NCBI RefSeq assembly: GCF_002736205.1 | Contig: NZ_CP024091.1 | Location: 1,116,001 to 1,180,000 of the forward strand | From: Pedobacter ginsengisoli | GTDB taxonomy: Bacteria; Bacteroidota; Bacteroidia; Sphingobacteriales; Sphingobacteriaceae | Length of the DNA stretch: 64,000 nucleotides | Direction of reading: 5' to 3' | Position numbers and translations under genes: made by a program | Shown here: positions 6,568-16,653 of the stretch, piece after piece | How the letters are laid out: each line of letters starts with the position of its first letter | Numbering within the stretch: the first letter of the stretch is position 1 | Notes under the pieces: generated by a model | Told to the model about the DNA's origin: nothing | The model's database searches: none | Seen by the model: only the letters and a program-made list of their open reading frames with translations

Positions 6568-8802
6568 ATGAAGCACAATAAGGGAGGCAGGACGGTTTTC
6601 TTTGGATTACTCGTTTTTTTAGGTGTATTCCTATCTTATAAAAGTGATAAAATTGAAACTATTTCATCCTTTAAAACAAATTTTGCAAATTATGCTGATA
6701 CAATTGATAAGTACGGACACTGGAAGGTAACAGGAGGGAGCAAAGGAAATATTAAATATTCAAGTCTGAAACAAATTGATACGCTCAACGTAAATCGTTT
6801 ACAAGTTGCCTGGATATACCATTCAGAAAGCAATGATAGCGCCAAATTTGGCCCCATTCAGTGTAATCCAATTGTGATTGATGGAGTGATGTATGGCGTA
6901 TCTCCGAAACTAAAATTATTTGCTATTGATGCCGCAACGGGCAAAAGAAAGTGGTCTTTTAATCCGGCAGACTCCATTGGTAATAAAACCTGGTATCGTA
7001 ACAGTGTAAATATGAACAGGGGTGTGACTTATTGGGAAGAGGGTAATGACAAGAGGATCATTTACTCCGTTGGACCAATTGTTTTCTCTGTAAATGCAAT
7101 AAATGGAAAGCTCGTTAATAGCTTTGGGAAATGTGGTGGAGTGGATTTGCGAAAGGGTTTAGGAATTGATGAAAGCAAAGCTTTCGTTGCCCCCACCTCT
7201 CCTTTAATGATTTATAAGAATTTATTTTTTTTAAGTGGCTATGTTGGAGAACAAACGCCAGGACATATCAGGGCGTTTGATGTTAAAACCGGGCTGCAAA
7301 AATGGATTTTTCATACAATTCCTAAACCGGGAGAACCCGGATATGAAACCTGGGAGGATAAAAAAGCATACAAGGATATGGGCTCAACTAATAGTTGGTC
7401 TGGATTTACTTTAGATGAGAAACGAGGAATACTCTTTGCAGGCACAGGTAATCCAACTAATGATTTCTATGGCGGAGATCGTTTAGGAAAGGGGCTTTAT
7501 GGAAATTGTGTGCTTGCAATAGATGCCTTAAGTGGGAAATTAAAGTGGCATTTTCAAACAGTCCATCACGATGTATGGGACATGGATCTTTCAAGTCCGC
7601 CGATATTGACTACTGTTATGCAAAAAGGTAAGAAAATAGATGCGGTTACCCAGACAACAAAAACAGGACTTATTTTTGTTTTTGAAAGAACTACAGGAAA
7701 ACCACTTTATCCAATTGTTGAAAGAAAAGTATCCACAAACACATCAATCAAAGGAGAGAAGCTTTGGACCACACAGCCTTTTCCTGTCCTGCCTAAACCC
7801 TTTGCCAGGCAAATTCTGACAGAAAAAGATCTAAATACACTGGTTAGCGATTCTTCCTATCAGGATATTAAAAAGCGTTTTAAAATGTATCGGTCGGAGG
7901 GAATTTACACTCCCCCAACTAAAGAAGGAACCATTATTTTTCCAGGCTATGATGGCGGTGGAGAATGGGGAGGCCCAGCTTTTGATCCAGAGACAAACAT
8001 ACTTTATGTAAACGCTAACGAGATGGCCTGGGTATTAAATCTGGTAGAAAATCAACAACCTAAGTCTGTTGTCAGAACAAATCTGGAAGCGGGGGCAGCA
8101 TTATACAACAAACACTGCATGGTATGCCATGGCCCTGAACGCTTAGGGGCAGGAGATTATCCATCAATTATTGGTGCAGGAAAGAAATATAACCTGCCGC
8201 AATTTATCGAGTTGCTTTCAACAGGAAGAAGAATGATGCCCGGATTTGGTCATATTACAAAAGAAGAGAAAGTAGCCATTGGATCATTTATTCTGGATTT
8301 AAAGAATGAGCAGGTAAAGACTTATAATGGACCTTCGGAACTAAAAAACAATTTGCAGAAACCCCCAAAGCCTTCTTATGGCTCAACAGGTTATAATAAA
8401 TTCCTGACTAAAGAAGGTTATCCTGCTATCAGCCCACCTTGGGGTACCCTTAATGCCATTAATCTGAATACTGGTAAGTATGTGTGGAAAATTCCGCTTG
8501 GGGAATTTGAAGAACTAAAGAAAAAAGGAGTGCCACCAACCGGACGGGAAAATTATGGTGGCCCGGTAGTAACTGCTGGAGGATTAATATTTATAGGTGC
8601 CACTGCAGATGGCAAATTTAGAGCTATTAATAAAAAAACCGGAAAGATTCTGCTAGAAACTGATTTACCTGCACCGGGTGTTGCCACTCCGGCAGTTTAT
8701 ACTGTAAATGGAAAACAATATGTTGCAATTGCTTGTGGAGGATCAAAGTGGGGTGGGAAATCAAGTGACGTTTATATAGCATTTTCATTGCCTGATAAAT
8801 AA
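6568..8802 (+). CDS. PQQ-dependent dehydrogenase with inserted cytochrome c domain (quinoprotein glucose-dehydrogenase-like)
   Basis: 744 residues from ATG 6568; a TTG four codons earlier is open but gives no better start. A membrane anchor or signal lies at residues 9-25. The protein is an eight-bladed quinoprotein propeller: WKVTGGSKGNIKYSSL near the start, GLQKWIFHTIP and GKLKWHFQTVHHDVWDMDL in the middle, and ENYGGPVVTAGGLIFIGAT and NGKQYVAIACGG at the end. A single-haem cytochrome c domain interrupts the propeller, with CMVCH at 517-521 and a distal Met in GRRMMPGFG. Electrons would pass from PQQ to this haem in the periplasm. Substrate (glucose, other sugar or alcohol) is inferred from family. 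No PQQ synthesis genes are in the window, so PQQ may come from outside. Confidence 0.88.
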   Translation: MKHNKGGRTVFFGLLVFLGVFLSYKSDKIETISSFKTNFANYADTIDKYGHWKVTGGSKGNIKYSSLKQIDTLNVNRLQVAWIYHSESNDSAKFGPIQCNPIVIDGVMYGVSPKLKLFAIDAATGKRKWSFNPADSIGNKTWYRNSVNMNRGVTYWEEGNDKRIIYSVGPIVFSVNAINGKLVNSFGKCGGVDLRKGLGIDESKAFVAPTSPLMIYKNLFFLSGYVGEQTPGHIRAFDVKTGLQKWIFHTIPKPGEPGYETWEDKKAYKDMGSTNSWSGFTLDEKRGILFAGTGNPTNDFYGGDRLGKGLYGNCVLAIDALSGKLKWHFQTVHHDVWDMDLSSPPILTTVMQKGKKIDAVTQTTKTGLIFVFERTTGKPLYPIVERKVSTNTSIKGEKLWTTQPFPVLPKPFARQILTEKDLNTLVSDSSYQDIKKRFKMYRSEGIYTPPTKEGTIIFPGYDGGGEWGGPAFDPETNILYVNANEMAWVLNLVENQQPKSVVRTNLEAGAALYNKHCMVCHGPERLGAGDYPSIIGAGKKYNLPQFIELLSTGRRMMPGFGHITKEEKVAIGSFILDLKNEQVKTYNGPSELKNNLQKPPKPSYGSTGYNKFLTKEGYPAISPPWGTLNAINLNTGKYVWKIPLGEFEELKKKGVPPTGRENYGGPVVTAGGLIFIGATADGKFRAINKKTGKILLETDLPAPGVATPAVYTVNGKQYVAIACGGSKWGGKSSDVYIAFSLPDK

Positions 8803-8899
8803 TTGTACGTCCAAATCAGCCCGAGATAATGTCTATTTTAACCTGTTCTTATAAACAGAATTACTTGTAAATTAGTATTGTCATTTAAAATATAAAAAT

Positions 8900-9427
8900 A
8901 TGAAACTTAAAAGTTTAGTAATTGCACTATGTTTAATAGCAGGCAGTCAATTAGTAAAGGCACAAGTAACAGTAACGGATATGGTAAAAGAATGGGAAAG
9001 GTCAAAAGCCTATACTCAGGAATATCTTGATGCTATGCCTGAAAGTGGATATGCCTTAAAACCTACCCCAGAAATGCGATCTTTTGCAGAGCAGGTATTG
9101 CATCTGTCAGATGCCAATTATGGTTTTACTTCAGCAGCTACAGGGACTAAAAGTCCGTTTGGTCAGGGTGAATTGGAAAAAACCAGCGATAAATCCAAAG
9201 CTAATGTGACCAAATTAGTTCTTGGTAGTTATGATTTTGTGATCGAAAATATCAAAAAGATGACAGAAGCACAGCTGGATGAAACAACCAAATTGTTTGG
9301 GAGGTTCGATATGACCAAAAGAATGGCTCTGGCTAAGGCCTTTGAACATCAAGCACACCACAGAGGGCAAACAACAGTTTATCTTCGTTTGGCAGGAGTA
9401 AAACCACCACAAGAAAAGCTTTTTTAA
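8900..9427 (+). CDS. Secreted DinB-family four-helix protein
   Basis: 175 residues with a signal peptide (residues 1-21, ending LVKAQ). The mature part has the DinB/YfiT helical pattern: WERSKAYTQEYLDAMPESGYALKPTPEMRSFAEQVLHLSDANYGF with a first metal-ligand His at HLSD, and EHQAHHRGQTTVYLRLAGVKPP with the second His pair. These His residues normally bind a metal in the family, which includes thiol-dependent transferases and stress proteins. Exported DinB proteins are frequent in Bacteroidota, and their substrate is unknown. It converges with the degenerate iminopeptidase homologue 12 bases downstream. Confidence 0.88.
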   Translation: MKLKSLVIALCLIAGSQLVKAQVTVTDMVKEWERSKAYTQEYLDAMPESGYALKPTPEMRSFAEQVLHLSDANYGFTSAATGTKSPFGQGELEKTSDKSKANVTKLVLGSYDFVIENIKKMTEAQLDETTKLFGRFDMTKRMALAKAFEHQAHHRGQTTVYLRLAGVKPPQEKLF

Positions 9428-9439
9428 TAGTCGGATAAC

Positions 9440-10324
9440 TTATTTCTTATCAGCAACAAACTTATTGTTTTCAACATCCTTTAAAAACGCAACAAGGTTT
9501 GAAAAATAGTTTTGTTGGTCGTCATATATACTTAAATGACTTCCATCGGGGCACAAATAAGTTCGGCTATTAGGAATAAGTTTTCCTTCCTTCTTTATAT
9601 CTTCCGGATTTCTTTCTTCGTACATCCCACCAATAACAAGTGTAGGGACCTTTATATTTGGCAACCTGTTCCAGGCGTATAATTTGTTTACTAACAGATC
9701 CTGGTATTCGGGAGAATCATGGAGCTTTAACCTGTCTAATGAATCATAAGTTTTTATGTCCTGTTCAGTAAAAGTTTTTTTCTTTAGTTGCCCTGAGTAA
9801 GGAGCATAGCTTTTAACCCCAGCAGTCATGCTCGAAAGTATTGCAGCTTTTACATGGTTTTGATACTTCTGTAAATATTCCATTGCCAACACACCACCCC
9901 AAAAATGTCCTAGTATGTAAAAGTTATCCAGTTTAAGTCCCTTTCTTACATGTTCTATTTCTTCAACAAAACGTGAGGTGTTTAAAAGCACAGAGTCGGT
10001 AGGGATATCCGAATTGCCAGTGCCCAATTGGTCATAATAATAAAATTCAATCCCTTCTTTTGGCAAAAATTCTTCAAAGCACTCAAAGTAGTCCTGGGTA
10101 AACCCTGGTTCTCCAGGTAATAGCAATACCTTGATTTTACCTTCGCCAACTTTTTTTGTCCATATGTTGTACTTGCCATCCACCACTATCATCTTTGTAT
10201 TATCCGTTTTGATTTTCCAGGCAGTATCAATGGAGTTTTCTGTAAACGATTCAGGAAATTTTGATGTTTGATCACAACCCCAAAAGCAGTTTGCAGTTAA
10301 AAGGAGTAGTATTGTGGTTTTCAT
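9440..10324 (-). CDS. Alpha/beta-hydrolase of the proline iminopeptidase family with degenerate active site
   Basis: 294 residues. An exported N-terminus ends in FWGC, so it may be a lipoprotein (Cys17). The fold is that of proline iminopeptidases (DQLGTGNS, a nucleophile elbow, CPDGSHLSIYDDQQNYF). The elbow reads GHFWGG instead of GHSWGG, so the catalytic Ser is Phe141 (codon TTT; TCT would be Ser). The acid position reads GGMYEERNP, with Glu236 where the family has Asp, and the oxyanion loop HGGPG is PGEPG. Only the His (His263) is kept. The reading frame is intact for its full length, so it is not simply decaying. It may be a non-enzymatic binding protein, or a hydrolase only just inactivated. 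Confidence 0.82.
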   Translation of the reverse strand: MKTTILLLLTANCFWGCDQTSKFPESFTENSIDTAWKIKTDNTKMIVVDGKYNIWTKKVGEGKIKVLLLPGEPGFTQDYFECFEEFLPKEGIEFYYYDQLGTGNSDIPTDSVLLNTSRFVEEIEHVRKGLKLDNFYILGHFWGGVLAMEYLQKYQNHVKAAILSSMTAGVKSYAPYSGQLKKKTFTEQDIKTYDSLDRLKLHDSPEYQDLLVNKLYAWNRLPNIKVPTLVIGGMYEERNPEDIKKEGKLIPNSRTYLCPDGSHLSIYDDQQNYFSNLVAFLKDVENNKFVADKK

Positions 10325-10562
10325 GATACTTAGTTTTTAATGGTCATGAAGCTAGCATGAGCAGACTTAATTGATCTGCTAAAGTTCCGAAGTAAATGGT
10401 CTCTTTGTGAGGAATTTTTCAGCCTTTAATGCTATATTTTCAGCTTTTTTATCGGACAAATTGTGCATCAACAGGATAAATTCAGCATTCTTATCTAAAA
10501 GTGTAAAATTGTATACTTCTTTCACACAGAAAAAAGAGAAAGCAGGCTATCTTTATAGTCAA

Positions 10563-13500
10563 ATGTCTAAGCCTCAAACTCTTTTAACTTTTCTATTTTT
10601 GGTTGTTTCTGTTTTCAGAAGCCCTGTTTCCGCGCAAACAAATTCTGGATTTGAGCTCATCTCAACCACACAAGGACTCTCTCAGGGACTCATTAATGAT
10701 ATGTTGCAAGATAAAGAAGGCTTTATCTGGATAGCAACAAAAGGTGGGCTCAATAGGTATGATGGATACACTTTTAAAACATTCACAACAGATCCGCAGG
10801 ATGACAATTCAATCAGTAGCAATTCTACCAGCAATTTGCTGGAAGACAGTAAAGGCAGGCTTTGGGTAGGTACCTATGATGGAGGTGTGAATGTGTACAA
10901 TAAAAAAACAGGGCACTTTTTCCGGATTGTTCAAAAATCCGGTAATTCTTTAGGCCTTTCCAGTAATCGTATCGTATCTGCCATGGCTGAATTGCCTGAT
11001 GGCAAGATATTGCTTTACCCGGATGGAGGTAGACTTAGCATTATTTCACTGTCAGATGCTGGTAAATTAGCAATAATTACATTGAGGGTCCCAGAAAACC
11101 GAACGGTTTTCTCGATAGGGAAAGATGACAAGGGGTTTATTTGGGTCGGTTTTACAGATTATAGTATCTATATTTTTAATCCATCTACCCTCGGTTTATC
11201 ACCTTTATATGATGGAAAGCATTTTACCAACCTTATCGAAAAAACAGGCAGATTTATCTCAGCAAAATTTAGTCAGGGATTAGATCCCTTTATTATACCA
11301 CCTATTCGTGAAGAATTAATTGATTCCTTGGGCCAATTGAATGCTAATATGATTGGTAAAGGCAGAAAAGGTGAGTTAATTATTGGTAACCGCTTTCCCC
11401 TCAAAATGGGGGCGTCTGGTTGTAATCATTACGATTTCACTGGAATAAAAGTTGGTGATAGCATGAAGGATGTCTACGCCCGCAATTTAAAAACTAATGT
11501 TAAGGATCAAAATATTAGGTGTCTGTTGTTAGATCGGTCAGGCGTGTTATGGGTAGGAACAATGGGGCATGGCATTTACAAATTTCGCATTCGGAATAAT
11601 CGCTTTAATCACATCCTGCCAAGCCTGAGTGTACAGCGGCTAACAATTTGGGATACTGATATGATTTATGTGCAAGGGTGGAGGGATGCAAAATTAATAA
11701 ACTCAGCAGGAAAGGAGATCATTAATCCAGTTAAACCCTTCATATTTAATGCACATACAAACGTACTGAAAACCAAAAAAGGAGACTATTGGGTATATTG
11801 GAATGGCATTGGTAAGCTATTCAGGTATAATGCTGATAGGAAATTGATGGCAACTTACGCTCAACAAGTAAATGTAACACCTACCGAGCAGCTTCAACCT
11901 ATAATTGAAGACCGCAGTCATCGTGTATGGCTTTGCGGAGCTAATGGTACACTGGCAAGAATTGATCCAAATACGGGCAAACTATTAAAGTTTTCAATAA
12001 ACATTAAACAATATACCGGCACTTCGGCACTTACCCAAACTACTGCTTTTTACGAAGATACGAAGGGTATTTTCTGGTTAGCTACCGAACATGGTTTTGC
12101 CCGACTCCAATTTGCCGGTGATGCTACCGGGCCTAAGATGAAATGGTTTAAAAACATACCTGGAAATGGAAATTCATTAAGCTATAATTACGTGTCATGG
12201 TTTATGGATGACCCTGTTAATCCCAATTATCTATGGGTTAGTACCAAAGGTGGTGGCTTAAACCGGATGCAAAAATCAACCGGTAATTTCGTTCATTACA
12301 CAAGCAAAGAAGGACTACCTAATGATGTAGTGTATGGCACGCTAACCGATAAAGCTGGAAATATTTGGGGAAGTACCAACCGCGGATTATTCTGTATGCT
12401 TGCCGCCAAAAAGGAGAATAATGCAGGGGCCGATTTTAGAATATTCAATACCAGCGATGGATTACAGGCTGATGAGTTTAATACCAATGCAATTTGTAAA
12501 TTAGACAATGGCGATCTTGCATTTGGAGGTGTAAACGGTATTAATATTTTTAATCCGCAGAAAGTTCTTGATGCCAGTTTTACACCCAACGTCTTTATTA
12601 CCAGCATTCAGATCGGGAATAAAATACTTGTGCCTTATGATCAAACAAAAGTGTTAAAGGAAACCATTGAAAATACAAGATCTATTACACTCAGTTATTT
12701 ACAAGACGTTGTTACCCTTGAATTTTCATCACTCGATTTTACAGCACCACAGCAGAACAAGTATCGCTACCAACTTGTAGGGATAGATAAGGAGTGGGTT
12801 GAGAGTGGCACCCGTCGTTCGGCAACTTATCTGCATTTGCCCGCCGGTAATTATACCTTTAAGGTTCAGGGCAGCAATAGCCAGGGAATATGGAGTACTA
12901 AAATAGCTCAATTAAAAATACAGGTGCTGCCCCCATGGTGGTTAAGCTGGTGGGCTTATTTAGCCTATGCTTTAATTGTTGCACTGTCTATCAGAAGGTA
13001 TCTTAAATTCAATATAAATAAGGCAAAACTGCAATCGCAATTAAACTACGAGCAGTTGGAAGCCAAAAGAATGAAAGAGTTAGACTCTATTAAAACGCAA
13101 TTATATACCAATATTACTCATGAATTTCGCACACCAATTACCGTTATACTTGGGATGGCCCAGCAGGTAATAGAAAAACCCGGGGAACTTTTCGAGAACC
13201 GTATGGATATGATTGTGCGTAATGGTCGCAGTTTGCTGAACCTGGTAAATCAAATGCTGGATCTCTCTAAGCTTGAAACCGGAAAAATGAAGTTACAATT
13301 GTCAAATGGTGATGTTATTCATTTTTTACGGTATGTAGTGGAATCCTTTCATTCGTTGGCAGAGAGTCAGCAAAAGCAACTACATTTTCTAACGGATATT
13401 GATACACTGTACATGGAGAATGACCTGGAGAAATTAAGACAGATTGTTTCCAATCTGCTCTCGAATGCCATTAAGTTCACTCCCGAAAAAGGAAATATTT

Positions 13501-14687
13501 ATATCAGTGTAGCCGAAAATATGCAAGTAGCCAATATTGGCAGCTCTGCGCTAATTATTAAGGTAAAAGATACAGGTATTGGTATTCCTGCAGATCAATT
13601 ACAATATGTTTTTGATCGTTTCTATCAGTTAGACAACAGTCATACCCGTAAAATGGAAGGTACTGGTATTGGCCTGGCTCTAACTAAAGAACTGGTTAAG
13701 CTTATGGGTGGAGATATTACTGTAAAAAGCCCACCTAAAGGGGCACTCACAGGTAGTGAGTTTACCGTGTCGCTTCCTTTAAAGAAAGTGGATACCATAA
13801 CTGAAGATGTATTTAATGTTGATAATGATTACCAAATCTCCTCAACCGATCCGGTACCAAGTATTGCCCTACCTGTAATAGTTGATGAAGAAAATCATAC
13901 AAATGTTCCTTTAATACTATTGGTTGAAGACAATGCCGACGTAGTTGCTTATACCGCATCTTGCCTGTCTGAATATAGGCTGGTTGTAGGCAAAGATGGG
14001 GGAGAAGGTTTTGATATTGCTACAGAAATGACTCCCGATTTAATTATTACCGATGTTATGATGCCAATTATGGATGGCTTTGAGCTCACCGCCAAATTAC
14101 GTTACACCGAAAATACCAGCCATATCCCTATCATTATGCTAACAGCAAAAGCCGATATTGGCAGTAAAATAGATGGCTTGCAGCATGGTGCAGATGTATA
14201 TCTGGAAAAGCCATTCAATAAAAAGGAATTATTGGTAAGAATAAAAAAGCTTCTGGAAATGCGTAAAAATCTGCAACAGCATTACCTCAGGAAAGCCGGA
14301 ATACATGTAGGTACGCTGATGGAGTACATGATTATGCCTGATAAAGTACACGGACAAGCAATAGAAGATGGCTTTGTAAAAAGAGTTAGGGAATCTGTAG
14401 AGCAAAACTTAACAGATGTAAGTTTTACGGTTGAAAAGTTAAGTAAGCTTGTTTTTATGAGCCACTCGCAGCTGCACCGAAAACTCGATGCACTTACAGG
14501 ATGTTCTCCTAATAAATTTATTAGGATGATCAGACTTAAAAAAGCAAAAGAATTATTGCAGGATCCTTCAAATAGCATTGCGTCAGTTGCTATGGATTGT
14601 GGCTATGAGGATCCTGGCTATTTTGCAAGAGTATTTAAGCAGGAGTACAATGTAACGCCTCAGAAATGGAGGGCTTCATCTCATTGA
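10563..14687 (+). CDS. Hybrid two-component system sensor/regulator (one-protein HTCS)
   Basis: 1374 residues from ATG 10563, which directly precedes a signal peptide (residues 1-24, ending SPVSAQ); an upstream GTG at 10407 would put 52 residues before it. Order: two seven-bladed periplasmic propellers with Reg_prop repeats (DKEGFIWIATKGGLNRYDG, SKGRLWVGTYDGG and similar, about 30-690), Y_Y_Y domain (about 700-780), one membrane segment (about 790-813), HisKA with His853 (THEFRTPI), ATPase (GTGIGLALTKEL), receiver with Asp1164 (ITDVMMPIMDG), and a C-terminal AraC helix-turn-helix (about 1265-1374). Such proteins sense glycan fragments in the periplasm and switch on polysaccharide-use genes. 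No SusC/SusD pair is next to it here, so the target is unclear; the fucosidase at 17442 is a candidate. Confidence 0.93.
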   Translation: MSKPQTLLTFLFLVVSVFRSPVSAQTNSGFELISTTQGLSQGLINDMLQDKEGFIWIATKGGLNRYDGYTFKTFTTDPQDDNSISSNSTSNLLEDSKGRLWVGTYDGGVNVYNKKTGHFFRIVQKSGNSLGLSSNRIVSAMAELPDGKILLYPDGGRLSIISLSDAGKLAIITLRVPENRTVFSIGKDDKGFIWVGFTDYSIYIFNPSTLGLSPLYDGKHFTNLIEKTGRFISAKFSQGLDPFIIPPIREELIDSLGQLNANMIGKGRKGELIIGNRFPLKMGASGCNHYDFTGIKVGDSMKDVYARNLKTNVKDQNIRCLLLDRSGVLWVGTMGHGIYKFRIRNNRFNHILPSLSVQRLTIWDTDMIYVQGWRDAKLINSAGKEIINPVKPFIFNAHTNVLKTKKGDYWVYWNGIGKLFRYNADRKLMATYAQQVNVTPTEQLQPIIEDRSHRVWLCGANGTLARIDPNTGKLLKFSINIKQYTGTSALTQTTAFYEDTKGIFWLATEHGFARLQFAGDATGPKMKWFKNIPGNGNSLSYNYVSWFMDDPVNPNYLWVSTKGGGLNRMQKSTGNFVHYTSKEGLPNDVVYGTLTDKAGNIWGSTNRGLFCMLAAKKENNAGADFRIFNTSDGLQADEFNTNAICKLDNGDLAFGGVNGINIFNPQKVLDASFTPNVFITSIQIGNKILVPYDQTKVLKETIENTRSITLSYLQDVVTLEFSSLDFTAPQQNKYRYQLVGIDKEWVESGTRRSATYLHLPAGNYTFKVQGSNSQGIWSTKIAQLKIQVLPPWWLSWWAYLAYALIVALSIRRYLKFNINKAKLQSQLNYEQLEAKRMKELDSIKTQLYTNITHEFRTPITVILGMAQQVIEKPGELFENRMDMIVRNGRSLLNLVNQMLDLSKLETGKMKLQLSNGDVIHFLRYVVESFHSLAESQQKQLHFLTDIDTLYMENDLEKLRQIVSNLLSNAIKFTPEKGNIYISVAENMQVANIGSSALIIKVKDTGIGIPADQLQYVFDRFYQLDNSHTRKMEGTGIGLALTKELVKLMGGDITVKSPPKGALTGSEFTVSLPLKKVDTITEDVFNVDNDYQISSTDPVPSIALPVIVDEENHTNVPLILLVEDNADVVAYTASCLSEYRLVVGKDGGEGFDIATEMTPDLIITDVMMPIMDGFELTAKLRYTENTSHIPIIMLTAKADIGSKIDGLQHGADVYLEKPFNKKELLVRIKKLLEMRKNLQQHYLRKAGIHVGTLMEYMIMPDKVHGQAIEDGFVKRVRESVEQNLTDVSFTVEKLSKLVFMSHSQLHRKLDALTGCSPNKFIRMIRLKKAKELLQDPSNSIASVAMDCGYEDPGYFARVFKQEYNVTPQKWRASSH

Positions 14688-14690
14688 AAT

Positions 14691-16502
14691 CTATTTGTTT
14701 TTTCTGCTCGCTTTAAAAGTTCCATTAGGCTGGATGAACAGCACACTTTCAGCCTTTTCCTTGCCTTTTACCTCAAATCTAACACTATAGCCATTCAGAG
14801 CTTTTAAGTTAAAGTTGTAATCATCTAGAGCAACTGTTTCGTAATCCTGTTGGCCAGGTACAAATACATACAATACCTTATTTCTAACTGATACCTTAAC
14901 CTGCATAGTTCCAAGAGTATACTCGCCAACATACTGCTCAAGCGTTTTCATGTCTACATTAACCACTTTAGGTTTTAAGGTAAAAACCGGCGGTTTCATG
15001 CCAGGTTCGAACGAGGCGGATAAACTTTCTATTTTGCCATCAGTACTGGTCAGAAAATTAAATTTAATGTTACTTCTGGAGGTGTCTGGTTTCCCATCCT
15101 TGTTAATCTCCCTCCACTCAAACACATCATAATGATAATGCTTTAACCATGCAGTATACTTTCCGGCTTTTACAAATAGGGAGTCATTTTTACCGAAAAT
15201 ATCCAATAATCCGTATCCGGGATTAGTAAACGCCCCAGTGTATTCTTTTAATGAATGAGATGGTTTTGTATTTAGAATTTGTTTTAAATCGGCCTCTTTT
15301 TTAATGCCGGCACTTTTCTCTTTAGCTATTCTTCTGGCTTCCATTGTCTTATTGTTCCAGTCGATAGGCTTTAATTTAAACAACCTATCGGCAATACTAT
15401 TTAACACAATAGATGGAACTGCAGACGTGTTTTGATTTGTTAATACAACAACCCCAAGCTTATCTGTCGGAAAAAAGGAAACACTCGCACTAAAACCATC
15501 AATATTTCCTCCATGCTCAACCATGTAATGTCCTCTGTACGAGCTAATCATCCAGCCTAAGCCGTAGCTGGACATGTAAATGTCAGTTTCTGATCCAGGT
15601 AGCCCACCACCCATAACCATCTGTGGACTTGCCGCCTGGGCGATATAATCAGAAGATATAATTTCTTTTCCGTTATAATGCCCGCCAGATATCCATACTT
15701 TTATCCAGTTTGCTATGTCATTTGCACTACTATTTATGCTGCCAGCCGGCCCCATGCCATCAATATTATAATAGTCCATTTTTTTAATAACATCTCCATC
15801 CAGCTGATAGGGAAGGGAGGCATCAGGATCCTTTTGGAATTCGGTTATTGAAGTATTTGAACGTTTCATATCTAAAGGTAAAAAGAACCTTTCCTTTATG
15901 TTCTGTTCCCAGGTTTTACCGGTCAGCTTTTCTGCGATCATACCTTGCGCCAAAAACATATAATTGTTGTACTGCCACTTCTCGCGCAGTCCGGCATTTG
16001 GTTCCATGTACCTCACTCTGTTAATAATACTATCACGATTACTGGTGTTAAATATATACCACGAGGCGTCATAACGAGACAAGCCCGTTCTATGAGTCAT
16101 CATGTCCCGCACGGTAATCTGGTTATTCATATTGTCATTAAAGAAACGTAACTGTGGCAGGTATGATACCGCATTACCATCAAGAGAAAGTTTTCCTTCC
16201 TTTTGCAATATCCCTAATAATGCCGAAGTAAATGCTTTACTGCTAGAGCCTATCGAAAAAAGAGTATTTGGCGTTACCGGCTTTTTGTTCTCTACATCCC
16301 GGTAGCCAAAACCTTTGCTGTAAATTACCTTATCGCCATCTACAACTGCTACGGAAAAGCCTGCTATATTCTGATCTTTTAAAACTTTATTTAGTAAGGT
16401 GTCAATGCCCTGTAAACGGGCATCTACAGGTTTATTATTCTCTTGTGCTATAGCCAGAAAATTGATGCTGGATAGTAGGAGTAGGGTAAGGGTACGTTTC
16501 AT
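14691..16502 (-). CDS. Secreted serine hydrolase, class C beta-lactamase fold
   Basis: 603 residues with a signal peptide (1-19). The beta-lactamase/PBP4-like domain (about 28-370) holds SxxK as Ser86-Ser-Ser-Lys89 in SIGSSSKAF, YxN as Tyr178-Asn-Asn180, and HGG in VEHGGNIDGF. The C-terminal part (about 400-603) resembles the DUF3471 lipocalin-like domain found after many such hydrolases (LEQYVGEYTLG, VRFEVKGKEKAESVLFIQPNG). Likely substrates are D-amino-acid peptides, esters or peptidoglycan pieces rather than beta-lactams. It converges with the hybrid sensor with only 3 bases between stop codons. Confidence 0.9.
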   Translation of the reverse strand: MKRTLTLLLLSSINFLAIAQENNKPVDARLQGIDTLLNKVLKDQNIAGFSVAVVDGDKVIYSKGFGYRDVENKKPVTPNTLFSIGSSSKAFTSALLGILQKEGKLSLDGNAVSYLPQLRFFNDNMNNQITVRDMMTHRTGLSRYDASWYIFNTSNRDSIINRVRYMEPNAGLREKWQYNNYMFLAQGMIAEKLTGKTWEQNIKERFFLPLDMKRSNTSITEFQKDPDASLPYQLDGDVIKKMDYYNIDGMGPAGSINSSANDIANWIKVWISGGHYNGKEIISSDYIAQAASPQMVMGGGLPGSETDIYMSSYGLGWMISSYRGHYMVEHGGNIDGFSASVSFFPTDKLGVVVLTNQNTSAVPSIVLNSIADRLFKLKPIDWNNKTMEARRIAKEKSAGIKKEADLKQILNTKPSHSLKEYTGAFTNPGYGLLDIFGKNDSLFVKAGKYTAWLKHYHYDVFEWREINKDGKPDTSRSNIKFNFLTSTDGKIESLSASFEPGMKPPVFTLKPKVVNVDMKTLEQYVGEYTLGTMQVKVSVRNKVLYVFVPGQQDYETVALDDYNFNLKALNGYSVRFEVKGKEKAESVLFIQPNGTFKASRKNK

Positions 16503-16653
16503 AATTAAGCGTTAAAAAAACCGGAGTAAGATAGTATAATTTATACTCATCAGAGCAAAAAACGAGCACTAATTTATTCGTGTATTTTGTTGTTTACAAT
16601 TCAATTTTGGGCCAGAATTTGTGTAATATTAGGTACACACAAATTTAACCGAT

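Noticed and set aside
10407..10562. Upstream GTG start for the hybrid sensor
   Set aside because: It would put 52 residues before a standard signal peptide that begins exactly at ATG 10563.
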